Positions 13,449-25,426 of a stretch of DNA of 64,000 nucleotides are shown here, piece by piece. This DNA comes from Neopestalotiopsis rosae. Its lineage: Eukaryota > Ascomycota > Sordariomycetes > Amphisphaeriales > Sporocadaceae. A program made the position numbers and the translations under genes. Where the stretch lies: contig JALGAS010000014.1 in assembly GCA_023078685.1 (NCBI GenBank), positions 124,001-188,000 of the forward strand. The letters run 5' to 3'. Each line of letters opens with the position of its first letter. The first letter of the stretch is position 1. The notes under the pieces were generated by a model. The model had not been told where the DNA came from. It did no database searches and saw only the letters and a program-made list of their open reading frames with translations.

Positions 13449-15745
13449 TCAGTCCGTCTCTTGTGAAACACCCTCGATCCACTTGCCGCTCTTGCCACCT
13501 TCCTTCATCACGACCCTCAGTCCCTCAATGACCATGCCCTTGTCCACCGCCTTGCACATGTCGTAGACGGTGAGCGCCGCCGTGGACGCCGCCGTCAGTG
13601 CCTCCATCTCGACGCCAGTCTTGCCCTCGCACGATACCGTGGCCTCAATCTCGACACTGGTGCCGCCTAGCCGCTGAGATGATGATGTGGATGCATCCGC
13701 TTCATGTTTGCTCTCTTCCCCTCCCGAAGAGGAAGAAGAAGCAGCAGCAGCAGCATCATCACCCTCGTGATTATCAACGACAACAAGATCTACAGCGACC
13801 TTGGAGATGGCAATGGGATGGCACAGGGGGATGAGGTCCGGCGTCCTCTTGGCCGCCATGATGCCGGCGACGCGCGCCACGCCCAGCACGTCGCCCTTTT
13901 TGAGCGCGTTCTCGCGGATCAGCGCCGCGGCCACGCCGGAGCTGAAGCGCACGCGGCAGGCGGCCTTGGCGGTGCGGGCCGTCGGCTGCTTGGACGAGAT
14001 GGAGACCATGTGGGCGGCGCCCGAGGACGAGACGTGCGTCAGCTTGGGCGTTGGTGGTTGCGGTGCTGCCAATGTATCATCATGGTCGTCCTTGACGGGG
14101 TTGGACAGGCGACGCGTGGTCGAGAATAGCCGGGCCTGCATAAACGATGATGAAGCACTGGGTAGGAGATGCAGCGGAATTCTGCTTGCAACAGTCGGCT
14201 GAGAAAAGTGGCGGTTGCTGATGGTCCACCGCTGGCTCAGTGCAGTCGAAGCTGATGTCGGGTCTCGATGGCCTCGATCTGCGTTTTGCAATTCAGTCTT
14301 TGGTGCTCGGAGGTCATTGGTACCGTCTTGATGGCATTCGAAGCAGGTATTGCACGAACCGAACAACAAGAAGTTTCCGACCAAAATGCGCCCAAATATG
14401 ATGATGATGGGATCGTTCACCCACCTATCAAGATCATCGGCCTGTTCTTCATATGCTCTAGCTCACCGATGCCTGCATGTTTCTCCTTTTTCCGCTTGAC
14501 AGCCATGCCAATGACATCCAAGAGCTCTTGCTCATTGAGAGCCAGACCCAACGGTTTGGAATGATCGCCGAGCCCTTGCCTTCTGTCCATCTCAATCTTT
14601 TTCATGGCCTCGAAAGCCTCCTCTTCGATAGGCTCTCCATTGTTGGATTTTCTCAGTATATCCCGTACTGATACTTCAGCGTTGCCAAAAAGACAGACTT
14701 TGAGATTTCCATCGCTTGTGATGCGCAACCGATTACAGGTGCCGCAAAAGTTGTGAGTCATGCTGGTAATGAATCCAATACGACCTACGAACCCGGGTAT
14801 TTTCCACGTCTTGCTTGTGTCGTTCTTATGATCCTGAACCTTCTCCAGACTGGGATACGTCTCACGGATGAGATCGAGCATTTCGTTGTAGCTGTACATC
14901 TTTCCCTTGTTCCACTTGTTTCCATCAAATGGCATGTACTCGATGAATCTTATCTCAATGTCTTGTTCTCGCGTCATCTCGACAAAGGGTATGATTTCGC
15001 GGTCATTTACTCCACGCATGACGACACAGTTGATCTTGAGCTTGATGCCGGCTCCGTGGCGGTTCAGCTCCAGGACCCTGTCGATGCTCTTCATGACGGC
15101 ATCAAAGCCCTTTCGCCGGGTCATGATCTGAAACTGCCACGGGTCGAGGGTGTCCAAGCTGAGGTTGACACCCGTCAGTCCGGCCTCGACCATGCCCTCG
15201 AGTTTTCGGTGCAAGGCCAGACCATTCGTCGTGAGGCACAGTTCTCGCAGTCCGTGGCTCCGCAGCGCGCCAATCTGCTGCATGAGCGGCAGGATGTCCT
15301 TTCGGACGGTGGGCTCGCCGCCCGTGAGCCGGATCTTGTTGACGCCCTGCGAGACAAAGACGGAGGACAGCATGACGATCTCGGGCGTGGTCAGGAGCTC
15401 CCTCTGCGGGGATAGCGGGACACCCTCCTCGGGCATGCAGTAGACGCAGCGCAGGTTGCACCGCTCCGTGAGGGAGATTCGCAGGTAGTCATGCTGGCGC
15501 TGACACGTGTCCGTGAGAAAGTCCGAGAACGGCCGGGCCTCTTTCAGCCGGCTACGCCTACTTGCTGTTGGCGGTGGTTCCTCAAAGGTGCGCCGGGCAA
15601 GTCCATCAGCAGACCCGTCTCTGGCCTCTGCTGCCGCTGAGGAGACTATGCTCCTGGTCGTCGGTGGAAGTGGCTGCCATGCATGCCGTGTATATCGCCA
15701 GACCGGGCGTGTCGGTCTGAACCGTAGTGAAGCCTTCGCGGACAT
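13449..15745 (-). CDS. cnxABC: Molybdenum cofactor biosynthesis protein, MoaA-MoaC fusion (GTP 3',8-cyclase / cyclic pyranopterin monophosphate synthase)
   Basis: Makes cyclic pyranopterin monophosphate from GTP, the first step of molybdenum cofactor synthesis, in mitochondria. The MoaA part (ATG at 15745) has a basic N-terminal presequence, the radical-SAM cluster Cys96/100/103 ([10 protein letters not shown]), the LTGGEP motif, and the second 4Fe-4S cluster Cys334/337/351. It ends in NRPMILIGG followed by TGA (14419-14417), giving 442 aa. The MoaC part has [14 protein letters not shown], the strongly conserved [17 protein letters not shown] segment, and the active-site segment [12 protein letters not shown]...[12 protein letters not shown]. 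Splicing from donor GTGGGT at 14424 to acceptor GCAG at 14280-14279 (phase 1) removes the stop and joins both parts into 716 aa, as in Aspergillus cnxABC, which is described as one gene for two domains. An Ala/Ser/Glu-rich insert sits inside the MoaC domain. The acceptor choice is my inference. Confidence 0.9.
14279..14424 (-). other. Intron of cnxABC whose retention ends MoaA in Gly-Gly
   Basis: Donor GTGGGT begins inside the codon for the first glycine of the MoaA C-terminus. The branch-like ACTGAA and acceptor AACGCAG lie 146 nt downstream. If retained, translation stops at TGA right after the second glycine. If removed, the frame continues into the linker and MoaC. The phases match (1/1). 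Confidence 0.6.
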
Positions 15746-16987
15746 GGTTGAGCTGGCTGCGAGCAAGAGTTTAGCAGGATTGCTTTAGCACAAAGTCATG
15801 CACATCGTTTCGACAGACTCGGCAAGAACCATGCTCATGCTTGAATCTTGATCAGAGTGTTGAATATTCCCGGAAGATGGCAAATATCTAGATTATGATT
15901 TGCCACGGCCTTTGACGAGTGGGAGGGCGCAGAGATACCCAGACTTGCCAGATACCTACTGGCTGCTGGTCCATGGTGGGGTAAATCAAGTGTGTGTCAG
16001 CAGACTTAGGAATCCGGCGCTGATACTGGCCGGGCCCGACCTTTAGATATGAAGGAGGCCAAAGAAGCCATGGATGCTGACATGTCGACATACTTGGTAG
16101 ATGCTGGAGAAATTCACTCAAAGATCGTGGTTCTGGCGAATAGTACAGATTCCATCGAGTAAGTAATATTCAGGGGTATGGTGAATGACTGGAATGTTAT
16201 AGCGGAGGATGCAGTAATTGACAGTGTGACAGGGGAAGTTCCATGCTGTTTATGCCGTGAGACGAGCTACAGATTACATTTGCCTCTACTTGAGGCTTTG
16301 GATTTGTCTAATTCTTACACGCAAATTATGGAAATTATAAATCGCATCATAAAACTCAAGAAAAGAGAGAAATGTCCAACTGAATGGATCTATTCATGCA
16401 AAGGGAAAAGGATGTCATTCATTTGGCTGATAAATAGGTAACCTAGGTAATAATAAGCGGCTGCTGAGTTGCAATCAAGCGCAATCATTGATTGACCCAA
16501 GCAAGTTTTCGCGTAATTGGTCAGTCATCATCCACTAACCACCAGCCTCTCTCATCCGCAACATCAACAAATCCGCAAAGACACAGATTGGCAATTCTCG
16601 CGACGACGCTCTTGCTCTGGTCGCTGGCGAGCTGCAAGTTGCATGTATGTTTTTGATATCGTCAAGCAGCTGACACTCTCAAAAACAAGAACAAGGAGTG
16701 CGCTGGCAGATTAATATTTAGCAGGCACAAGCACTGGGACATCGGATGCACAGGCACTCAGTCGCGTCTACTGGCGGACTACGTTGAGCTACTACTGTGG
16801 GCACTGACTGACACGACTCACCTATCAGCCCTTTCAGCAGCGGCAACAGCAGCAACTTCACCGGTTAGCCACAAAACCTTGATCACGCTTGCCCTGAAGT
16901 GCCACACAGTCCTCCACCTGGTCCTGGTCTTGGTTGCCTTGTAAGGCGACAAAGAGATTGGAGTCTGCGTTTGGCCAGACCATGACG
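15746..16987. promoter_or_regulatory. Divergent intergenic region, cnxABC / WDR8-like gene
   Basis: About 1.2 kb between two start codons on opposite strands, so it should contain both promoters and leaders. No coding exon or repeat is recognised. A small open frame at 16178-16441 is A/T-rich and without homology. Confidence 0.5.
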
Positions 16988-18816
16988 ATGCATTTCTCGC
17001 CCGTTTTAAAATGTACGCATATGCCCAGTCATTTTTCATTCCTCTCACCCCAGCCCATATTGGCTTTTCTTCATTTCACAGTCGAAAATAAACACCGCCC
17101 ATGTATACATACATGGCTCTTCACCTCCTGTCATTATTGTTGTTCTTGTGCAACCAACAACTAAATGGAACCCGCATACTGATCCCAGCTGGATAGCTTC
17201 GCCGCACAGCCTACCCAGTCCCGATGGCAAATTCATTGCAACACTACTGCCTGCTCAGCTCAGGATCAGAGCAATCCAGACCTTGACCGTGGAGCGCAGG
17301 ATCAGGTTGTCTGCCGATCTCGCTGCCAGCACCACCACGCTCGTCTGGTCTCTCAATTCGCAGAGGCTTCTTTTATCTGCAGGTGACGAGATCCACGTCT
17401 ACTCTGTCGCTGATGACGATTTCCATGCGACTATACGCAACCCTGCCTCATCCGTGGCCAAATCAACTTTTGTAGATTTCGGTGCCACGGATGGGGAGGC
17501 CTGTGTCTGTTCTGCTCATGGCATAAAGCTATCACTGTTCAATCTCGCTTCGGCCAAGACCGTTGAAATAAGCAATCCCAAATTCTACGCTGCGTCCAAC
17601 GCTGCCCGCGGCATCTCCTACCGGCCCCTTACGCATCACTTAGCGCTGCTTACCCGGTCTTCAGGCAAGGATTTTGTGAGCATTCACGCTGCCGAGTCGA
17701 GAGAGGTGCAGCGGTCCTGGAGTCCCGACGTCGTAGATGCACAGGGTCTATCATGGACGCCGGATGGCAAATGGTTGGTCGTCTGGGAATCTGCCGCTCA
17801 GGGTCACCGAGTGCTTTTTTTCACCCCCGATGGCCACAAGTATCGGGATTGGTGCGGACCCTCCCTCCGGCCTGGCGAGCTGCACGAACGCTGGGGTGCG
17901 GGTGTCAAGGTTGTCACCTTCAGCTCCGACAGTCAATATGTAGCAATTGGCGACTACGGCCGGTGCGTAGCCGTCCTACCAACGGCAAATCTAGCCCACG
18001 AATTGCGGCTCTGCCACCCTCTCACCCTCGAGCCCAAGGACACGCTGCAGGTAGGTGTGACCTGAACACCCTTTTCCTTGATTTTGTTTTCTTGTGTGAA
18101 CGACCCTGACTGAAATGAAATCACTATTTTCAAAGATATGGCAAGAGCAATTTGACTTATCCGATGGACAGAATCCTGCCCATGGATTCGTCAGAGCTTC
18201 TCAACCAGTGGCCCCAGTGGTCCGAACAACACAACAAAGCGGACATGAATTGAAAACGGGGCCCCTTTTCATGATGTTTGACCAGTCTGCTACGTTATTG
18301 GCTATAGCTCTAGAAGATGCGCCGAGCACTGTCTGGATTTGGGATGTAGCAGTGACCGAACTACGCGCAGTCCTCATGTTCCATGCCGATATTGCGCGTA
18401 TCGAATGGCATCCCTCGCAATCGGAACTCCTACTTGTGAGATGTGAAGGTCAAGAACATGCTGGTCTCGTGTTTGTTTGGGATCCTCTCAGCGACGGGCC
18501 AGCTACAGTCGACTTCAAGTCCCAGCTATCGGAAGATCAAATATGCGGGAAGCCGTCGGCGTGCTGGCTGCGAGCCCTATCAGGTTCTCCAACCGTCTTC
18601 TTCACCGATGCACAATCCTACCTGCTCGGCTCCCTGACAGACTCAGATGAGGACGAAATGCCGTGGCAGTCCCCATCTTTAGTCGATGACAGCCAAGCTG
18701 CACGATTCTCGTTGGAATCTGTTGAAGAAAATAACAGCAGAGAAGATAGCGACATGGAAGACGACGAAAGTCAACCCGATGATACCTTTCATTTCAAAAA
18801 GTTTGGGGTCGAGTAG
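16988..18816 (+). CDS. wdr8: WD40-repeat protein WDR8/WRAP73 family
   Basis: Three exons: 16988-17012, 17197-18050 and 18136-18816; 519 aa. The first exon is only 25 nt and encodes MHFSPVLK. Splicing (donor GTACGC, acceptor GGATAG, branch ACTGAT) gives MHFSPVLKSSPHSLPSPDGK, which lines up with the family start MNFSEVF...FSPDGKYLA. WD-like repeats follow across the protein (for example LSWTPDGKWLVVW and VVTFSSDSQYVAIGDY). The third exon carries the characteristic TVWIWDVAVTELRAVL block and ends in an acidic tail (DSDMEDDES). Members of the family (human WRAP73, fission yeast Wdr8) bind at spindle poles or centrosomes with Msd1/SSX2IP and help anchor minus ends of spindle microtubules. Length agrees with the family (about 460-520). 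The start is chosen by homology because the open frame upstream of 17197 has no ATG. Confidence 0.85.
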
Positions 18817-20867
18817 CTGCAGCACTACCGTCTTTGGGTTTGCTGCGTGTTCAGTATGACAAATGACAGGTAACAAACGACCCAGGGCTGCGGATATCCC
18901 AGGCTAGTTCACCGGGGCACATCCAGTCACCTCCCGACGCTGCCTTGCAGGGTTGGCTGCCGCCACAAATCACTAAACAATATCACTTGGCGATATCGCC
19001 AAAGTTGCAATCGACGATATCCCGGCTGGATTGAGTAATTGAGTTGCCAGAAATCACGGCAAAGGACTTTCATGCGGCCTTGGCAGGTGTCCACCTTTTG
19101 TATAGTAATTGCATGAGTGGTGGAAAGGAAAGAGAAAAGGCAAGCAAGACAGAAAAAGAAGGACCGGCCTTGTCTCGCTCGCAGTAGCTTGCAGCATGCT
19201 CGTCTTCCCGAACATACAGCATGGTGTAGGTACGTGGACTGCGACCTCAGTAAATGTCGGTTCAACCAGCCGTGGAGCATGATCGTGTGGAGTGTTGCAG
19301 AAGCATTGGCGGTTGGCACCTGCAACTCATCGCCAACCATTGCCATCCGTGTGGCTGTTAGGACTTAGAATGCTCTATGCAAGTCGATGAACTGGGAATA
19401 CTCCATCACATGGGCGCAGCCGATGTACGTCAGGAAGGTTTACATATGCTGTTTGCTAACACACCCCTGTCCGCTTCATTGGACCAACGACGACAACGGG
19501 GCCGTAAACTGGACAAATTCGAATTCTTTTTGTGAGGCTCCCGACCATTACTTTACGAGGTTGCTTTACTACAGACACACACATGGCAAATTCGGGTGTG
19601 CCAACGATCCAACGACCTCGTTGCACTCGTCAAAGGTCGTATTTTCTGTAGCGAGTGGGCGGACCAACGATTTCATGGACTGATTGGTCATAGTGCCTGC
19701 GGCAATGCATAGGCGGTTCCGCGACAGCACGTTTAGCATGGCTGTGCCCCATGTTGACAGTTGAGTCGTACTACCACATTGGAAATGTTGTGCCCCCAAT
19801 TCTGGACCGCGTTTCTCGGTGGTGCCCCCAAAAATGAACTGATTCCATGAGCATCTGGCCCCCGGGGACCATTGACAAAAACTGCCCCCCACGATGAGAC
19901 GTCCACCGATCAGCCCAGCCTGCTTCCCGGCCGACCTCCTGACCTTTGAGGTGTGCACACAGGTTACAGCTACATAGGCCCAAGGCGCAACCATAGATCC
20001 GGCAACCGGGAACTAAACATACCTCCATACAATAACACATCTATACTCGAGTCTTCACATCTTGGTCCGAACTCCGTAGAGCCCCGCCAGATGCGGTTTA
20101 AGCGCCCGGCTCTGTGCGTCGAGCTACGTCGCCTATCACATGGATTCCACCTACTCCTTGCCTCGTCTAGGGGGCCATATTTCGCACAATGTCACTGCAT
20201 CTGTTCACTCGTCACGTCTCATTCGTTACCGACTGGTGATGTATCCCAGCTCGGCCCGTTGGTTGTTGTGCCTGAGAAACCCTGGGAAACGAGAGTCACC
20301 AACAGACTTTGGTCAATCACCAACTGTATCTAATCTGTACACCATGCACAACTGATACCGGGCGCAAATTTCTGCGTGCGTCCATGGATCCTACCATGAC
20401 AATAGCAATCGTAAAGGGTTCTTTGCTTTTTCTTTGGATGAACATGCAGCCGGTGTCATCCGCTGCAGGCCTGCCAAGATACCATTGGGCTATTAGATAG
20501 GAAACTGCGCATATACACAGTACAACCGGCTCAAAGATGTTGCCCTCTTTGATCCAGACCTCCCTGATTGGCGTTTGCGTTGCTCATTTTCTGGGGTCGC
20601 AAGATCCTGGAACCTGTACGCATTCCGAGCAAGCATCTTTAGATTGCACATATTTGACAAGGGAATTGTCCGTTGGTCGTCTACTCTCCAACAGCAGATA
20701 TCCGCTGAAGATCGTATTCTATCTGAGCCCTACACCAAAGGCGGGCTTGCTCTCGTACGACAAAATATAAAAGACTCGTCAACGGGCCGTCCCATTTCCC
20801 TTTGTTCCACACCCTCTCACAGTCAAGGGTGGTCCTTGCGTCGGTTATAGCATTGTTTTTGTTCTCA
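18817..20867. other. Intergenic
   Basis: 3' flank of the WDR8-like gene and 5' flank of the RRM gene. Only short unrelated open frames on both strands; no RNA gene, repeat or transposon remnant seen. Confidence 0.5.
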
Positions 20868-20888
20868 ATGCGGCTGCCCGTACACACA

Positions 20889-22303
20889 ATGTCGAGCAAT
20901 AGCACGATCCGTCAAGTTCCCATCAACAACACCATACAGGTCGTTGTTGGCCCAGGCAACGTGACGGGTCTGTATTACATTCTTGTTTCCAATGTATGTA
21001 AAGGCCTTGGGCAAACATGGCTCAACTTGCAGTTGAAATCTAGAGACTGACTCAATACACTTGTTAGTTACCATGGCAGACCTCGTGGAAGCAGGTCAAG
21101 GACCATGTGCGGACAGTCTGTTCTTCAGTTGAGAGAGTCGAGATTTTCAATGAGAGCACTTCGGGGTGGGTGTGTGTTCGTGGCCGCGAAAACTTTCGTG
21201 CGGCAATGCGTATGTTGTGCCATATCCTATGCTGCTCAACCGAATGACTGATCAGAGACCAGGTCATTTGGGATCGACACCCTTTCAAGATCGGCCAATG
21301 TTCATAGACGGCAGGAACGCCAAAGAGGAAATCCCCATCAAAAGACTGGTAGGAGGCCCAGAGAGACTGCCTGCCTCTCCGCGATCTCCACGGACCCCAC
21401 GAACAGCGCCTCAGCTTATGCATTTGCCCCTCGATACTCCGCCATTGATGTCACCGACAGCATCAGGCTATGACCAGGCAAGTCGTCTGTCCATGAATCT
21501 CTTCTTTCAGGAAGAGAAAATCGCTAATTCTTACTTGATACCAACAGTGGTCTACACCTAGCACAGTCTCACTTGTATCTAGTCCCGTAAATTATGGGAT
21601 GCAGCCCATGCACACAACAATGGCTGGTGACTATCAAGAAACCACCTCCTGGTATCAGTCTCATGATAGTAGCTATATGGGCAACCCGCCCATCGTCTCA
21701 CCTGGGCAAGTTCCTACATATCACGCAGAGCCATTATATCATATTCCGCGCCCGAGAGATATGTATGAAAATCATTACTCCATCTCAACCGAGCCAGTCC
21801 AGGTGCAGACCCTGGCAGCCCCTGCAGTGATTGAGACAGAATACCGGAAAATAATCATTAGGGGACTATCCAAACGGACTCAAAGCGATCAAATCAAATC
21901 TCTGCTCCGTTCGAAATGCGGCTTGGGTGGTAACGAAATCAACAGCATCAAGATCCCCAGATCTAGAGAAGGAGGCAACCGAGGACACGCGACCATCACC
22001 TTTGTCAACATGAATTGTGCAGAGAGAGCAGTACAGAGATTACACCACTACAACTTCGATGGTCACCAGCTTGAAGTAAGGTTGACCAACGAGGGTGTCT
22101 CGCCAAACGAGGAGCGGAGAGCAAGACCTCAGCGGCAACAAGAAGCTTCACCGCAGCAGCAGCAAGTGACAGGCTCGCAGTCCACATCGTCTGCCCAGGG
22201 AAAGAGGAAAGGAGAGGAATCAATCAATAGAGGCGTCATTATTGCGAATGGATCCTCGAGTCGGCCGACAAGTCAATCAAGTGAACCTCGGTCTCAGAGA
22301 TGA
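20889..22303 (+). CDS. Two-RRM RNA-binding protein
   Basis: Four exons: 20889-20993, 21068-21209, 21263-21477, 21548-22303; 405 aa. The frame is kept at every junction (phases 0, 1, 0). The third intron is a GC-AG intron (CAG|GCAAGT ... ACAG). RRM1 (about residues 28-105) starts LYYILVSNLPWQTSWKQVK, where LVSNLPW is RNP2-like, and ends with RPMFIDGRNA. RRM2 (about 253-334) has IIIRGLSKRTQ as RNP2 and GHATITFVN as RNP1. Between them is a Pro/Ser/Tyr-rich linker of about 150 residues; after RRM2 comes a Gln/Ser-rich tail with a basic GKRKGEE patch that may act in nuclear import. It should bind single-stranded RNA, but I cannot place it in a named family. A second in-frame ATG at 20868 would add seven residues. 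Confidence 0.8.
21478..21547 (+). other. GC-AG intron
   Basis: Exon ends CAG, intron begins GCAAGT and ends ACCAACAG, with a GATAC-type branch region. No GT donor nearby keeps the frame. GCAAGT after CAG is the usual context of GC-AG introns. Confidence 0.75.
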
Positions 22304-25300
22304 GAGATCTGTTTAATAGGGATCCAATATTGAGACCCAATTTTTGCAGACTGCGGCAAACAGCGCTTGAGAACCATGGTGGAAAATCTATATCTGTCTA
22401 TCTAGAATCAACTGGGGGGCGTCTTGGGTGCTCGTTTTGCGCGGCGTTTTTCTCCTTGATGGGACAGGATAGAGTCGATTTGCCTGTCTATCATTGACAA
22501 TAAAAAGTCCTTTGCAGAGAGCCCTGTCACATTTTCTTTTCAAATCTGGCGATGCCCAAATCACGAATCTTTGCAACAGGTTTTTGGGAGGGACGAGAAC
22601 AATTCTTGGGGCCGGTACTTGATTCTCTTGAGTATCTTGTACAGTTTATGGATCTGTCACATGCAGTCAAGTCGATCGCGATTGATTATATCAATGCATT
22701 GTCATCTATCGATGGGTAGCTTGGGACATGTATGTTGATGATCATGAGATTTATCATATTCTCACACTATATTCCTGTTCCTGTGCGTACATACTTGTTC
22801 CACGGGCAATAATTGTGTACCAGGGAGAACAATAGGGAATGTGTACGTAACATAGTGTCATCATGTATGCTGCCGCTTTTCATCATCATCCGATGGGCCG
22901 GACAGTGCAGGCAGGAAAAGAAAAAAAGAAAGGGAGAAGAGGGGGAGAGGATCCCAAGGTCTCTCGATCCAGGGGGACTTGGTCTCTAGGATGTCTCTGC
23001 AAAGTCCCGTGAATCTCATGGAAAGGAACGGCGGGTTTCCGAGACTGATTGCGGCGTGGCCCGTCCCGTAGAAACCTTGGACATTTTTCTAACCCTGGGA
23101 ACTTTCTTTAAGTTCTCGTGGCAGCGGGTGGAACTTTTCCTCCTCGTTGGAGGATTTTGGGGGCCTTTTTTGCCCCTTCTGGGGAACGACCGAGTGTGTA
23201 TCGGGTTACTGATTTTGGTGCTTTTTTTCAAGCTTTTGGAGAGCTGCGAAAGGACCAAAGCTCGTTGTTGGCACGCGAGTTTGACTTCCTTGGAGAAGGA
23301 CTGAGCGCTGGTATATCATACTTTGATATTGCAGTAATGTCATACTACTGTTCTGTGATATTGATATCATTGGCACCCTGAATAGATCTCCCCCACTACT
23401 GTTCTGTAAATGTGTATCAAAAAGTTCCGCTGCTTGTGTTGTAAGACGTACGCTGCATAGGGATATCTATTTTGTATTAGACTATGCGGTTCCATAGTTG
23501 CAAAGCACTCTTGCGATAATTCGGTGAGATGGTTGCGTTGGCTTTCCATTCGAGTGGTATTCTCTCGTGTCTCGAGCCCTTGTCATCTTTTGGCCCCAGC
23601 GCAGAAGCCCGTTTATTCCTGCAGCCTTCCGTGGAAATAGGACATGATCACTCACCTTGACGCCTACTTATAGGTGACTTATCACTATGGGCGTGGCTCT
23701 GCATTAGTACAAAATGCCGTCAGCCGCGGAGCCGCATATGCAGGCGACCTTTTCTCACTCTTTGGAATCGCTCACAAGGGGGGAGGACTCTCATGGCGAC
23801 CACAACAAAAACGTGGCTTACAGGGTAATTTGTCCTCTGGTTGGCGGAGCCTTCTCCTTGAGAGATGCAACAACCATGGCAATAGTTCAGCCTTTTTTTT
23901 TGCGTCCTTGATGTTGTTGGTTGGTCCACGGCGTACGGCGGATATAACACACACCTTTCCCGATGATGGTGCAATCGTTTCGTTCCCTCTCCAATATGCG
24001 GAGTTAGCCGCCGCTGCATGTCTTTGATTCCAGTTGTTCGTTTTCTAAAAAAGCAACCAAATTTTTGACTGCTTTGGGAAGGAGAATCATGTAGGAAAAA
24101 CAAGAAGCAAGAATACAAAAGAACCATCATTGCTCTCATTCCTCCCGTAGCTAACCGCGCCGCCCCAAAGGGTTGCAAGAAATAATAATTACTCGAACCA
24201 CTTTGCCTACCTCCTCCAACGAAAAGGGCTTTGCAAAAAGTGGTGGTTGTACAAAAATACGATGCGTTGCTCCCCCCCCCTCCCCCTGCCATTCCATGCA
24301 GTTTTCCGCATCGAGGGGGCCGGAAAGGAAAGCAGAGTGACGGACAGCTGTAGCCGAATGCACTCTCGGACCACCCTTTTGCGTGGGCATTTGCAGGGTA
24401 TTCTCGGGTGAGAGAACCCGGGGGTAACACATGGTAGGTACGGGGAGGGGGGTACCGCCGGATCATATTTCCTATTATATGGAATTGTGTATCTATTTGT
24501 TCTTTCTTCTTTTCTGTTATGATTCATCGATATCCAATGCTCAGATAGCTGTTTGGTTGTTATTAGTGTCCAACTATGCTCGCTCATTCTAGATCTTCGT
24601 GATCCTTGTCAAATTGTTATTGAGATCGACTACAGTGACTGGTAATATGTTGCAGACTCTTATTATCATACCACAAGATGATGACTTTTTGCCAATGGTG
24701 TTCTGTAGCCTTTCAAGAATACACGACAGATCAACGTGATTATTCCTCAATTCAGAACATGGTGTTTTGTCACGTAGTCCGATTGGGTGTGCCTGAGCTG
24801 ACGACAAAAGAGCCCGATCGCGTATCCTACGCTTGAACCTGTTTGAATACTCTGGTAATTGCGACCACTGTTTTACCATGTGTTGATTTGTATTCGAGCG
24901 ACGCACTTAGTTTGCAACTACGAAGATAACGTCTGCTTGATCTCTCGCTATGAGTATTCTTGCATTTGCATTCGGAAAGTATTACATCGCATGGAAACCC
25001 CACTTTGACGTCTATGTGTCGACTCTTGTGATGTTACTGTTCGTGGGTCACCATGTTGACCATCACACCAAGATTATCACACGATTCGTATGAAGGTATT
25101 TCTGTAATGAACAATTTTATGGCGAGCAATATCTATCTCAGAAGCTATGTTGTTTGAGTATCTCTCACCACTTTTTCGTCCCTCTACTACTTTTTTTTCG
25201 TTTTCATCTTTCTTCCTTGCTTCCCTCAAGCGTACAACTTGCTCAGCCTCTGGTCTTAAATCATAAAGCAACGTAGAACAGCAAATGTACGCTTCAGTCT

Positions 25301-25426
25301 GTGTAATTGATCCTGATCTAGATCATGCGCAATTGTTTTTTGATCGAAGAGCCTGCGAACATGACCCAAGTCTCGTCTAATCGAGCGCAAATATCGTCTC
25401 AGAATATTTCGTGAGAGACATGAGAA
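22304..25426. other. Intergenic, about 3.1 kb, convergent 3' ends
   Basis: Between the RRM gene stop and the stop of the GTPase gene. The longest open frame (minus strand, 23720-24466) has odd composition (Gly/Pro/Cys/Phe-rich, no domain, no spliced partners) and I do not accept it as a gene. Purine-rich tracts around 22917-22950; nothing else recognised. Confidence 0.5.

Noticed and set aside
23720..24466. 248-codon minus-strand open frame
   Set aside because: Mixed Gly/Pro/Cys/Phe composition, no domain, no splice partners and homopolymer runs inside; most likely chance.
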